DNA of 64,000 nucleotides from Xestospongia bergquistia. Its lineage: Eukaryota; Porifera; Demospongiae; Haplosclerida; Petrosiidae. The stretch is taken from the NCBI GenBank assembly GCA_963965975.1, contig OZ014413.1:3358001-3422000 (forward strand), given 5' to 3'. This document shows positions 24,627-38,000 of the stretch, piece after piece. Positions within the stretch are counted from its first letter, which is position 1; each line of letters starts with the position of its first letter. The notes under the pieces were generated by a model that saw only the letters and a program-made list of their open reading frames with translations, did no database searches and was not told the DNA's origin. The translations under genes and the position numbers were made by a program.

Positions 24627-26517
24627 GTAAAGTAACATATTGAAAAAATACTTTAAATCTTCTGACAAATTGTAAATTGCATGCTACTTCCTCCTACATG
24701 TTCTAACAAAACCATAAACATTCAGACTTCTTTCCAATGCAGCCTCATATTCAAAATAACACCAATTTACTTGATCAGTGTCATGTGGTGATGGACATTA
24801 ATAGAAGGGCTAAGAACCATAGTGGGCTAACCGACATTTTCTATAAAATCAATTTTGTTCATCTGTGATTATGCCATAATATAGTATTTCATTATAGTTA
24901 AACAACATAAGGTGACAATGAATGCCAGATACAATACTCACCTTATTAGTTTTGCTTTACAATTTTTAGACAATGCATTGAATGCCACACTGTGGTCTAA
25001 CCTGCACATGATGTCTTCAAAAGTCATGTGCCTCTTTTACCAGTGTAGTCCGTTAATAGTATCTAGCTGTCCTTTAACTAGCCTACAAGCACTCAAGACA
25101 TTTCATGGCTGCTAAAAGGATAAGAAGAGTCTTATAATTTCATAACATAAAACCACCCCCTCTAATTATTATATTAATATATGCATACATATTTTGTTCA
25201 AGTCAAACATCAGTATATTCAATTCATATATCATATACATACATACATTTGTATACGTGGTCATTATGTATGTGTTAGCAAGGACTAAGGAGTGTAGGAT
25301 ATTCTTTATGTACTTTAATATATTATATATTAAAAAGCATAAAGAATATCCTATATATATATATATATATTGCCAAGTCCCTTAGCGAGAGGCAATTAAT
25401 GATTTAGGGGCTCAATGATGTCTTACACTGACCTCACAGGGAAATGCTTGTATATCAGTTACACTTAAGCATGTAGCTCTGATATTATAAGCCTGGTACA
25501 AAGTGCTGAAACATTTTGAAATTCTAATTATTTGTTTGGGTGTCTCAAGCCCTTTCCCATTTTTCTAGCTCCCGCCAATTATGAACATAATCAATCATTC
25601 CACAATTATATAAGTATTATAACTACAAACAATTAACTACCAGGTAGTTGTCCTAAATTATTTTTGAAAATTATTTACAGACTATTTTGTTGTAGCAGAC
25701 CTAGTTGAAGGCAATATAAATGACCTTTTCTTAAGATACCCAAACTTGTCTAAAAATAATGACATTCATAAAGAGCACAAATTTTATTTATCTATTCCAA
25801 GAACAACAATCCAGTTAATCCACACTTTGCTTCTGAACTTTTTTAGTAGATAAAGAAGTACTGATAAACTTTAGATGATTCAAATGTTTTCTCTCAAAAG
25901 TTGGGACAATGGAACCAAATGAATGGAAGCAATATCTCTTTCCTACAAACTCATAACATCTAGTATAATGGTAACTATCTTGTATAAACTATATTACTAA
26001 GTTTGAAGATATGACATCAACTTGTATTCAGTCAGGGCATTAATCTAGGTTAAGAATTTATCAGGGGAAAATGCCTTCTTAAGGTTTAATAAAACTGATC
26101 TTTAACTATAACTTAATTAGTCAATGTTTAACTAGGTCATACAATTTAGCTCTTTAATTACAATTAGTAATTCTTCTCACTAAATTATAAGTAGGCTAAA
26201 GTAACTCTTGTTATTAAATAGCAGAAATTAACAAGATTGTTATTGTAAACATCATCCTAAGACTATTTTGATAGTACTGCTGTTGCAATTGTGTTTGCAT
26301 GTGACAATTAGAAACCTTGTGGACGTAACTATATATTATACATAGATAGCCAAAAACAATCTTAGAACAGCCTAGTATGCTACAACTATATATCAGGCCA
26401 ACAAGTTTCTTCTAAAGCACATCATTTACATTATTATTGTTTGTTTCTGTGACCATATTTAAAAATTGATTTTGATTATTCTATCATACCTCTCTTTGTT
26501 AAGAGTGGATTTCAATT
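24627..26517. other. Spacer between unit A and the third beta-helix fragment
   Basis: No gene seen. It holds a short inverted pair AGGATATTCTTTATG / CATAAAGAATATCCT near 25297-25352 next to a (TA)n run (about 25353-25370). A stretch near 25478-25513 (TCTGATATTATAAGCCTGGT) recurs in similar form near 62630-62660, so it belongs to a dispersed repeat. Confidence 0.45.
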
Positions 26518-29500
26518 TAGAGTGGTAGTAGTTTCATTTCAGCCTATAACCTAAAGTATTATCTTATGCGTGCTTGTCTCAATAACATTGTGCATGACTA
26601 ATATGTATATATACGTGAATTGATTTGCAATAAGGGACCACTGTTTAAGCATCTCAAAAAGTATTGTATACATACAGTTGCTATATATGCACAACTATTC
26701 TGTATGTATACACAAATGTTTTCTGAGATGTTTCAATAATGTTTTTTTAACAAAATCAGGTGATGAATAATATTTTGACAGAGGTGGTCCTTTTTTGCAA
26801 ATCTTGTCACATGTGTACACTAACAAGACCATTCAAGGTGAACAGTTAATGTTGTCATCATTAAAAGTAAAAACTTGTATTATATTTAATGAATGACACT
26901 TTACAAGAAAGTTATTGTCATTTAAATCAATGTTTTATTGTCAACTCATACACCACTGACCTCAGTAGCCTACAGACAGCTTACTTTTGAATGTTCTTTT
27001 AATTTGATTGTAAAAATTATATACAACATGTAGCCATGTAATAGTAAAAGAGGTTACTTTTGTACTGTGAACTTCTGTATATAACTTAGGTTGATTTGAC
27101 ACCAACCTTAATCTACATATCCATAATTAAAGTCCGATTCAGTCTAGAGTTTATACGCTCACTTGAACTAGCCTTCCTAAAAAAGTTGTCTGCATTCACT
27201 GGACTGGATTATTGGACTTAGTTTTGTCCCTAGATTCTCACACACCCCAATCAAAAAGGTAGTCTATTACATTTGCTTTCAATTTCTGGCTCCAATCTCA
27301 TTAGCATGTTGTCATTGATCATATGGCCTTACAAGGAAATATGTCATTCCTGTATTTTCACACGTTTCAAGGATGGCTAAAGTTAGAAACTTCATTTTAT
27401 ATTTCTTTTGTGGAATGGATATTTTATGTACTAGTAACTGAATGTTGGTTATAATTAACCTATAGTTGCTTGTTGCTTAGGTTTAATCTTATTATTTCAA
27501 ATTCAGGCTTTATAATTGTAACAACTTGTCACACTAATGATGCTAGGACCAACAATTTGAATTAAATGCACCAGACTTCCTTTTTGTTTGGGAACATGTT
27601 AGTCTGGGGACCAAACTAATATAACTAGACTAGACTGCTGAAGTGACCTTTTGATCTTTTTGATCAAAAGGTCACTTCAGCCAAATGTGTATGAATAGAA
27701 TAATTTACTCTAGCTTATGTTGATATATGTATCCTAGAAGTGTAAATCACGTACTTGTTAAAATGAGTTACTTTTATAGCAATAATTCTTACAAAAACTT
27801 AATACATCTATATGTCTGAGATGACTTGTCTGGGAGTCATTCATTTAAATACCTTGTGTATACTATAATAAATTAATATTTGTGTTACCTCCAATTCATG
27901 CATGATGTGCATTTAGTTTGTTTTAATAACATACATGTTTATTCAATTTAGTTGCAAAATTATAACCTATCTTATATTAAAAACATGTGTGTTTATCAAC
28001 TTTATGGGTATATGCTATGGAGTAACCTCTTGACAGGTCATTCAGCCTTCTGACTCATAAATTGTGAGGTATTGCTTTTACTTAAGGGAATCTAATGCCA
28101 GACTACAGACCATGGAGGTATTCTTTTATATTGCGTGCACTTTATTGAAGGTTATGTAATTTTACATAAGTGTTTGTAATAGTTGCCAGAATGCCTCTAG
28201 CAAACCCAATAACATTACACATTTACTGAAACATCAATTCACGCATGAAGAAAGTATGAAATTATGTTCAAATCACAATGTTTATTGTCATTGTTATATC
28301 ACCTGTATTATTTTGGCTTGTTTTTATGTTAGAGTAAGTGTTCCAAATGATATTTTCAAAAAACAAGAGAGATTTTAGTTTCAAAATAGATAATTCAAAT
28401 GTTATGGGTGAAGTGATATATGGGTAGATTTGGTTTAAATACAATTTCTGCAAGGTCAAATATCAGCCTGATAATCCAGTCAAATGATTACAGTCAAGTT
28501 TAATTACACTAAAATTGTTATTTATGAGTAGGACAGTCAGTGTATCAATCTTTCCTACTAGTCTAAACCAGGTACATTTTCTGTTCATGTTAGAATCAAG
28601 TTAATAGTCTCAAACGTACTAGTCATCTCAAAGAAAAAATAAGTTCTATACTAAACCTATACATATTTGGCTACCTATTTCCTATAATTAAGTGTTCTTA
28701 ATATCTCACTTAATTAACTACAGGTACTTTGCTGAGGCTGTGTTTGATATACACAACAGTTTACATGTTATTGTGTTCAATTGCTCATTTCTTCACAATC
28801 GTGGTACTGGAGTTATTCAAGAACCATTTTATGGCAACACAGGTGCATTGTCTATCACATATTACAACATGAGCTCATCTGCTAGTAATCCTAACAACAC
28901 AGTAACATTATGTAACTTTACTAACAATTCTGCGCTAGCAACTGTTAATTATAGATCAACAAGTCAAATTGCACATATTGGTGTCTTGACTGGAAGGGGT
29001 AATGGCTGTATTTGTAAAAGAAAATTGTTTCAATATTACTTCATATGTTCATAGTTGTTATTTTGAACATAACACAGCTCGTTCCTTTGGTGGATCACTT
29101 TACTATACGTTTCATGGACATGGCAGTCATTTTGCAGAGGTTCACTCCTGTTATTTTTTGAATAATTCTGCTCAACTTGGTGGTGGTGGAATTATGTTTG
29201 GAGGAACAAAAGGTACTCTAAATGCTCCTCACACATATTATGCTATCAATTGTACGTTTGTTGGAAATAAAGCTTTATCTGGAGCAGGACTATATTACTT
29301 TATTAATATAAATGGCAGTTACACAAATATTGTTCACTTAGAAGGTAATAATTTTACATACAACTCTTTGTTAAATGATCGTAATGGCTATGGTGCAGCC
29401 ATTGTAATGGACAATAGTGATAACTATGAAGATAATGTTTTCCTTTCTGTAAATACACTAACTAACTGGTAAGAGTATACACATTGTAAATTATTTTAAT

Positions 29501-29775
29501 GTATATAGAATTATTTTTGTGAGAGTTTTGAAATGGTAGTCTGTTAGCATCGTGTTTTAAAATATATAAACACCAATGTATGATCAATCTATAAGAGGTT
29601 ATTAAACAGATTTTGTTTACAGGTAATGGAAACTTTATAATAAAAGCTGTTGTGATTTTTGTTGTAATTGTACTGACTTTATATATTTCTTTTTTATTTT
29701 TGTATCTTTTATTTCCCACAGTTTAATTACCAATAACTCTGGTAGCAATGGTATTGTCATTATTACTGTCAGTAT
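26518..29775 (+). pseudogene. Headless third copy of the beta-helix gene (intron 1 to exon 3)
   Basis: Matches unit A from about 13901 to 17590: most of intron 1, exon 2 (28724-29468), intron 2 and the first 40-50 bases of exon 3 (from 29722). Exon 1, with the signal peptide, is missing. Exon 2 is 745 nt instead of 750, because a 5-nt deletion near 28999 (GGAAGGGGTAATGGCTG) shifts the frame. Exon 3 is cut by the junction with unit B. It shares B-like features, for example the AATGTATGATCAATCTATAA insert in intron 2 that unit A lacks. Confidence 0.85.
27637..27681. repeat. Perfect 20-bp inverted repeat with a 5-nt loop
   Basis: The left arm GCTGAAGTGACCTTTTGATC (27637-27656) is the exact reverse complement of 27662-27681, loop TTTTT. 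Units A and B have only the left-arm-like sequence here. In this copy about 90-140 bp are missing just after it. This looks like a fold-back template-switch scar. Confidence 0.9.
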
Positions 29776-29790
29776 TATCATTATATTAGT
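29757..29790. other. Duplication junction (beta-helix exon 3 / ZU5-death 3' end)
   Basis: Left of about 29770 the sequence follows exon 3 of the beta-helix gene. Right of about 29776 it follows the 3' end of the ZU5/death gene (compare 7266 onward). The join contains a short TATTACT/TATTATCATTA similarity. It is the right side of a rearrangement that placed unit B here. Confidence 0.75.
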
Positions 29791-31727
29791 TACTATAGAG
29801 TGATGAATCAGACCCTTTAGAGTAATTTTTGTGTTTTATGAATGAATGATATTATCAGAATTACTGTCTTCTGATCCTTTTCTCTTGTGTCCTGTAATGA
29901 CATGAATATACAAGTTAATAGAGACTATCATAACACCTTTAAGTTCTTTGGGTCTCCTATTTTGGTTTCCTTTCTTTGTGTAAGGTCTCCCTTTTGCTGG
30001 TTCCTTTCCATGTCTACTTGATAACCTTGACTCCTCATTAGAAGATGTACTGTGATCATATGCTCGTTGTTTCTGATATGATGTATATTCAGCAGAATCC
30101 ATGACCTCGCTTTTTCTTTTCCCTATTATAATTGAATCTGACACAATGAAGTCATTTCAACAACATACTGTGTCCAAATCTCCATGGCTCAACTGGTACA
30201 CTCAAGTGCTTCTTTGATGATGTACTCACATTTAATGCTACAATTTTTTTGGATTGTATCTCACCACTTAGATTAGTATTTAAAACATACTCTTGTATTT
30301 CTTTGGCAATACAATACTGTCTAACAATTCTGCTCTTCATCTCACCAATAATATTGCCCCAAGTCATCTTGGTAGTACATTGATCTCTCCAAATTTGTAA
30401 AACTTTATTTATTTTAACAAAGTCTGGTTTGTTGCTTTGTTGGAGACTTTCAAGCTCTATTTCAGGGACTCTCAATACTGTTCAGATGATTAACATCAGC
30501 TAACAGTTCAAGAAGTATAACTAGATAAGGTTTTGAGTCAAATGTATAACCTGTATATAAACACAAGTAAAACATAATAGTAACATTTAAGTATAGCCAG
30601 AACCAGCATACAGACAGGCCCTTTCATTAGCCCAAATTATAACAATTAGAGTATTGTAGCCCTACTACAAAGAAAAAGCTTTCAAGGAAGATCAGTAGAG
30701 GCAAAGCCAAAAATAGCTTTCAGTTTTAAAATCAACAGAAAGGTTAGCAACATAGGAGGAAGGCAATAGTTGCATAGATTTTTTTTAGCAGAACTTAGTC
30801 TTCAAATAAACACAACTTTTAATAATCATGTATAATGAAATAGTTAGTCAATATCACTTGGTAATAGCACTTGTAATATAGTAATAATAGTATTATATAA
30901 CAATAACAAATATATTAATACAATACCATGATAACTTTCAGTAGGAACACTCTCGTTAGTGAATATTGTAGTTGACACTATTTAAAGAACAATACAATAA
31001 ATGTACTTTGCATAAAGTAATACTACCATTTTCAAGTGATCGTATCAGATATAGTTCAAAATTCTCAAGATTAATTCCTTTTAATGGTACACAATATTTT
31101 AATTGTGTAACTGTATTAGTTCCTTGTTCAGCTGATACTGTGATCAGTCTAAAAGGGACAGATGGAGGGTTTTAAGCTCAGAAACAGTCCACATCACTTT
31201 TATGTATCTGCATTTGATTGAGAATGTTTTTATAATAGCACTTCATATACATACCCTTAAAGTATTTAAATGAGGAGTGACACTCCATCCATTGTAAGAA
31301 TACTTTTGTTCTCTATTAAGGACTAATTCAATTTTACCATCACTATCTTGAAATGTAAAACATAGACATTCATCCTCCTCAATATGATGTGGAAGAGAAG
31401 TCTTTATATACTACATACATAGTGTATTAAGAAGAAATGTTTGCAAATCCAGTAACCTCAGTAAGAGCATTAAGATGTATAGCTACTATAAAGTGTGTTA
31501 GCCATTCATTGTTCTTAAGTCTTTCATATAATATCTGACCCAAATAGTCATTATCAGGGGAGCCATCTGAATGGAGACATCGGTCAACATTTCAACAATT
31601 TAAAGAATAATTGCTTACTTTTTGTTTGGTTCACTATGCTCTCAGGCTCTTTATGTTCAAATGTAATTGTTGAATTGTCTAAAAAGAGATATTACATATC
31701 AACTTCTGTTTTCTACATGTCTATTAC

Positions 31728-32211
31728 CTTGTATGCATTCTAAACTGGTTATTTGATGGGCTTCATTATTGGACTCTGACAACAGGTCTGAAGGTCTTGG
31801 AACAGAGGAGGTATCATTAGCAGAAAATCTTCCATAGTTAGGTACTTTGTCTAACTTAGACCATCCAACCAAATCAACTGATTGAACAAATGAATGAATC
31901 TCCTGCGCTAATACATTGTCACTCCAAAATGGATCAATACGAGATTTAACAATAGCTTTTAAGCAAAAATAAGTGAGATTAATGCTATCATATTGATCAT
32001 CAGGATAGAACTGTCCTCCTTCTTGTAGTTGAAACTTGTAAGGAAGAGTAGTAGATTGTTGAATAGAAGCTGTAGCAAAACTCAAATAATTTGCATGATC
32101 TCTAGTGACTAGACGTGCACAGTGCTGTATCTCTAATTTTATTGATTTAAGTAATTGCTTAGAGACAGATATGATATACACAGCACTGATCAACTCAGTT
32201 TCCTCAGGCAA
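31728..32211 (-). other. ZU5 exon, unit B, 5' half deleted
   Basis: The minus strand reads LPEETELISAVYIISVSKQL, then LKSIKLEIQHCARLV in frame through to a GTAATA donor. The conserved N-terminal ZU5 strands (GLRITVPQG...), present in unit A at 9700-9900, are missing at the deletion joint near 32211-32222. Confidence 0.75.
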
Positions 32212-32589
32212 ATGAAATTTACTAACAGTCTTGTTTGTAACTTTTCAAAGAAATAAAATTAAAAATGCAATGAATATAAATCATATAATGTTGTAATCTG
32301 AGGTTTGAAAAATAGTAGAAATACAAATAAAAATAACTAAAATAGACGTTGACATGTATACTATAGTGATTATGTGGCATTGAATATGCTGTTATCATGA
32401 TATATTGTTTATTAGTGTATTATATTTGGTGCATTATTGTTGGCTTTGTGCATCTATTTAAATGAGTTCTTAGTTGATGTATATCACTTCTGGCAGCAAG
32501 TTCTATCTATCTATAACTGTACTTGGCTGTACCATTCAAATTTCATACACTTATTCTATGACATTATTTCTTGGATTACCTGAATAACC

Positions 32590-33130
32590 AAGTTACTACA
32601 GTCGATGACTATGGTAGATTTAATCAAGATGACTGTTCTTAGAGTAGTATCTCTCAATTTGTTTCAAGCAAAAAGACTTGGTCAATAATATCTGAACAAA
32701 GACTTAAACACTATTTCATGCCTAATGAACTGACAGATGCTAACACAAAGAGGGCTATATTCCTCTCCACCTGTGGTCAAAAATGCACATGTTAGTGTGC
32801 ACTTTAGTGGACAAGCCCCTGATTAAAAGTCATATGATAAATTAGTGAAGCTTGTTGATGATTTCTATGACTCCAAACTGTCTAAGTGGTACAACTTTAA
32901 CACCTGAGTTAGAGCAAATAACAAGTCTATCACCACATATATTGCACCACCAAGACAATCAGCTAAGCACTATGACTATAAATGAATTCTTTGAGATGTT
33001 AAGAGATCAGCTATTTTTTATGCAAAGAAAGTAGGAATTCAGAAGTTGTTGTGAAAGAAGAGCCTCACCTTCTCTAAAGCTCTTGATATTGCTCTAGCCT
33101 TAGAGACAGTTGAGAAAATGACCAAAGATC
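32590..33130 (+). pseudogene. gag-like retroelement relic, unit B
   Basis: Duplicate of the relic at 10440-10980 with the same gag-like blocks (TWSIISEQRLKHYFMPNEL, TFSKALDIALALETVEKM) and the same kind of frame breaks. Unit B keeps an extra ATTTGTTTCAAGCAAAA stretch near 32657 that unit A lacks. Confidence 0.6.
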
Positions 33131-33930
33131 TCAACCTTATCAGACACTACCCACTATGAGGTCTAGGGCTTAACTACACTTCTCAGGATTACACTCAGTA
33201 ACCAAAACCACCTCTAATTTAAGCTGGTAAACAATCTCACAGGTGTGAAGGTAGTTTTGCTATGATCTCTTGACCTTCACTCTTTTCAATTTGTCTATCT
33301 TTTCTTGCTTCAACTATGTAAGTCATGATGACCACCAGTAGAAGCACCAACTACAATCAATGGGAAATAATGACAGTACATGACTAAATGATTAGTGTCA
33401 TCACCAGTTGATTTTTGGGTATTGGCATGACTGGTTTGGGATTGTAACAACTACTAAATTATGTTTTCATCTATTTTCCTTGTTAATTTAATCATTTCAA
33501 TCTCTCTTAAAAATGCAATTAATAATTTATTATTAGCTATAGAACCTAACCATATAGAGTATGTACTGCTAACAGTACTATAGCTCACCTTCTTTCTCTC
33601 TGGTTAACTTCTCGATTTCTAATGTCTTTGCCTTTTTCATTGTCTCCAATAGTTTTTGCTTCTCTGTTTATATTAGGTACATAGTTATATCTCAATTAAT
33701 GTACAAGTACCTGATAAAGAGCTACTTGAAGGATGGTCATGTGGTTGTTCCCTGTCCACACTGGTATTATCTAATACAAAAGAAATATAAAAACATTTTA
33801 AAATTCTAAAAGATATAGGACAAGGATAGATGAATGCCAGATATATGGTAGGAGGATTCCTTGGAAATCATTACTTCTAAAATAATTCAACCAGCTAGGT
33901 AATATTAATTATGACAAACATAGAAAACTA

Positions 33931-33995
33931 TACCATCTAGGATTTGAACCTAGGACTTCTGATAATTAGTCAACTTTATGCTCTTCAGAACCTGG
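33931..33995 (-). repeat. tRNA-like relic (possible SINE piece), unit B
   Basis: The T-arm CTAGG TTCAAAT CCTAG is perfect here, and an anticodon-like loop CTAATTA has a weak 4-bp stem. The acceptor 5' strand is not found. Duplicate of 11752-11822. Confidence 0.3.
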
Positions 33996-34529
33996 AATAA
34001 TAGAGGAGAATAAACAAACTATTTATGCAATGGTGTTACATCTTTAATTTCTTTTAAGCATTGTACTAATGCATCTAGGTTATTACTGTCAGAATTTTGG
34101 TGTATTTCACTTTGAACGTTTGTTATATCCTTTAGAGTAATAACCTTTCCAATACTGCTTTTCAAGTGTTGCTGAAGTAGCTTATATATCTCTATCTCTA
34201 ACAGTTTTTTGTTTTCTCGTCATGATTGAATGTTCTTTAGCAAGGTAAATGGTCATAGATTTCTTATTCATAGAAATCAAGTATAATTCCCAATGTATAT
34301 AAATATAGACAAGTGCTTGTTTACTTTACTGATGTCATGATTATGATCTTCAATAATACTGGACAATTTTTAGATAATGTTTATCATCACTTAGTATGAA
34401 ATTTACTCCAGCTCCACAACCTTGTTTCAAAGTGTTGAAAGTGTATAAATTTAAAGTAAATAGATAGTCATCTAATCACATCAAAACTCATCCTTGATTA
34501 GTTCTGGTGCCAGATCCTTTACTTTTTAG

Positions 34530-34750
34530 GGTCTTTACCACCAAAAACACAAGCGTAGTGAAGACAAAAAAGTACAAGTCTTTGTTTGTCCCCTCAATCC
34601 ACTTCGGAACCCTCCTACTTGCAGCAACGAGAGTTCTAAAATCTCTGCATATTTGCTGAACCGAATTTTAGCTTCATAGACTTTTATTTTAGCCTGAAGA
34701 TCAGTATAGGAAGAGAAAGTATCCCCAACTACAAATGTATAGTCTGCCAT
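34530..34750 (-). pseudogene. N-terminal relic of a ZSWIM/MULE-type transposase-like gene, unit B
   Basis: Starts MADYTFVVGDTFSS and carries the same two frameshifts as the unit A copy before the VPKWIEGTNKDLYF and CVFGGKDPKK-type blocks. Confirms loss before duplication. Confidence 0.5.
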
Positions 34751-35091
34751 GTGCTAGAATGTGCTGCTTCACGAATGTGCTGCTAACTTCAACAGAGTTA
34801 AAGTGTGCTTGTTGCGTGGGTAAGTTGGCTGTGGTTTACATTTTAAGGCGTGGTTTCAATTGCCGTCTAGAATTAATGGATCTAGTTGCAGGGCCTATAG
34901 ACTGCCTTTAAGTGAATCATAAATGCCACAAATATGTTGTATAATACTATGCATATGTTTAAATTTCTTTAAGACAACAGTAGTAGACTATTTGTGTGCT
35001 ATCAGGCACTTCCTCTATAAGGGGAAAGGGGCTGGATTTACGATCGAGCTCGCAAGACTACTCGTAAGGTCAAATAGTCGATTGTCGTGTT

Positions 35092-38000
35092 ATGATGATT
35101 GCTCGAGTGCTTCTATTTTTGTTGTTTCTTTGTACTATTGATGTCGTTTGGTCGTTTTGTGAGAACAATGATACTATATTATATATACTGGATGTCCTCC
35201 GAAATATTGAAAACAAGAAATGCACCCAGGAAACAACTAATAGATATAACTGTCCTAGCTTACAAGCTGCTCTTAACTTAACAATGAAAAATACCGAGGT
35301 ATGTAACTATTTTGTTATTAATCTTCAGTCTGGTGTACATCTTATTACTGAACCTATTGTTACTAATGCATCAGTTAATTTTAGTAACATAGGAAATGGA
35401 GCAGTTGAAATTGTCTGTCAGTTTGACGCTGAGCAATTTTATAATCAAACTGGTAACCTTCATTCCTTGTATTTCAATACATCTGACTCTGTCATATTTG
35501 AAAATATTAACTTTGATCATTGCCCACTTCCAATTCGAATATTTGAAGCAGACAATGTAATGATTATCAACTCATCATTCAGGTATCATTCACATAAAAT
35601 AATAGACGTACACATAGCTCTAAAAGTCAAAAGGAGGCTATTAAAGTTTATTTTACATAGAAGGCTATGATTTTACACACAAGGTATCCACTTTTGAAAA
35701 GGTCTACTTCTAGCACTTGTGATTCTTACAAAACTTTGAAGTAATAGATTAATATGTCTAGATGTCTGAGATGACTTGACTGATGGTCATTCATTTCAAT
35801 ACCTTGAGTATTCAACCACTAGACTGGACTACTGTGACCTTTAATTATTTATGTGGGTGTGAATTAATAAAATAGGTGTGAGACACAATAGTTTCTTTTC
35901 AAGTCTGCATAGAGTGGTAGTAGTTTCATTTCAGCCTATAACCTAAAGTTTTTATCTTATGTGTGCTTGTCTCAATAACATTGTCCATGATTTATATGTA
36001 TATATACGTGACCTGATTTGCAATAAGGGACCACTGTTTAAGCATCTCAAAAAAAGTATTGTATACATACAGTTGCTATATATGCACAACTTATGTATAC
36101 AAAAATGTTTTCTGAGATGTTTCAATAATGTTTTTTTAACAAAATCAGGTGATTAATATTTTGACAGAGGTGATCCTTTTTTGCAAATCTTGTCACATAT
36201 GTACACTAACAAGACCATTCAAGGTGAACAGTTAATATTGTCATCATTAAAAGTAAAAACTTGTATTATATTTAATGAATGACACTTTACAAATTCAGGT
36301 ATTGTCATTTAAATCAATGTTTTATTGTCAACTCATACACCACTGACCTCAGTAGCCTACAGACAGCTTACTTTTGAATATTCTTTTAATTTGATTATAA
36401 AAATTATATACAACATGTATCCATGTAATAGTAAAAGAGGTTAATTTTGTACTGTAAACTCCTGTATATAACCTAGGTTGATTTGACACCAACCTTAATC
36501 TACATATCAATAATTAAAGTCCGGTTCAGTCTAGAGTTTATACACTCACTTGAACTAGCCTTCCTAAAAAGGTTGTCTTTATTCATTGAACTGGATTATT
36601 GGGCTTAGTCTTGTCCCTAGATTCCCACACACCCCAATCAAAAAGGTAGTCTATTACATTTGCATTCAATTTCTGGTTCCAATGTCATTAGCATGTTGTC
36701 ATTGATCATATGGCCTTACAAGGAAATATGTCATTGCTATATTTTCACAGTTTTCAATAATGGCTAAAGTTAGAAACTTTATTTTATATTTCTTTTGTGG
36801 AATGGATATTTTATGTACTAGTAACTGAAGGTTGGTTATAATTAACCTATAGTTGCTTGTTGCTTAGGTTTAATCTTATCATTTCAAATTCACACTTTAT
36901 AATTGTAACAACTTTATCATCTGGAATGGTACTTTTTAATGTTGGAATTATCATGACTTTTGATTACTGACTTCTCACAAAATACATGTGTCATATCATC
37001 ATCAGGAAATTTGTCATGTGATCATTAGTATATGATTGGAATGAGTTGACATGTCACACTAATCATGCTAGGACCAACAATTTGAAGTAAATGCACCAGA
37101 CTTCCTTTTTGTTTGGGAACATGTTAGTCTGGGGACCAAACTAATATAACTAGACTAGACTGCTGAAGTACCTTTTGACCTTGCAAAATGGCTATAACGT
37201 GTCTCCACCTATGCCCTACCTAACAATTAAAAATATAGTCTTGATGTCAACAAAATTCCACTGGAAAATGTGTTTATCTACAGCCAAATGTGTATGAATA
37301 GAAAAATTTACTCTAGCTTATGTTGATATATGTATCCTAGAAGTGTAAATCACGTACTTGTTAAAATGAGTTACTTCAAATTCTTTTATAGCAATAATTC
37401 TTACAAAAACTTAATACATCTCTATGTCTGAGATGACTTGTCTGGGAGTCATTCATTTAAATACCTTGTGTATACTATAATAAATTAATATTTGAATTAC
37501 CTCCAATTCAAGCATGATGTGCATTTAGTTTGCTGGTTTTAATAATATACATGTTTATTCAATTTAGTTGCAAAATTATAACTTATCTTATATTAAAAAC
37601 ATGTGTGTTTATCAACTTCATGGGTATATGCTATGGAGTAACCTGGCTTGACAGGTCATTCAGCCTTCTGACTCATAACTTGTGAGGTATTGCTTTTACT
37701 TGAGGGAATCTAATGCCAGACTACAGACCATGGAGGTATTCTTTTATATTGCTTGCACTTTATTGAAGGTAATGTAACTTTATGTAAGTGTTTGTAATAG
37801 TTGCCAGAATGCCTCTAGTAAACCCAATAACATTACACATTTACTGAAACATCAATTCATACATGAAGAAATATGAAATTATGTTCAAATCACAATGTTT
37901 ATTATCATTGTTATATCACCTGTATCCAAATTATTTTGGCTTTTTATTTATGTTAGAGTAAGTGGTCCAAATGACATTTCCAATAAACAAGAGAGATTTT

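Larger units (their letters stand above)
29780..34235 (-). pseudogene. Coiled-coil / ZU5 / death-domain gene, unit B copy, broken
   Basis: Same exon order as the unit A copy. Better kept here: the second half of ZU5 (31728-32211), the LYERLKNNEWL exon (near 31456-31555), and the death-domain core with VKINKVLQIWRDQCTTKMTW, GNIIGEMKSRIVRQY and IAKEIQEYV (30152-30475). The coiled-coil exon (33589-33663) and the helical exon (about 34026-34220, IYKLLQQHLKSSIGKVI) are also present. Lesions: about 310 bp deleted at 32211-32222, removing the 5' half of ZU5 and the preceding exon; a deletion near 30481 that joins the first death-domain helix out of frame; a 2-nt loss in an A-run at about 34206; a shift in the basic 3' tail. 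It may be transcribed but cannot give the full protein. Confidence 0.7.

Noticed and set aside
24912..25385. Two plus-strand ORFs of 63-67 codons
   Set aside because: No conservation with unit B, no domain; one ends in a TA microsatellite.
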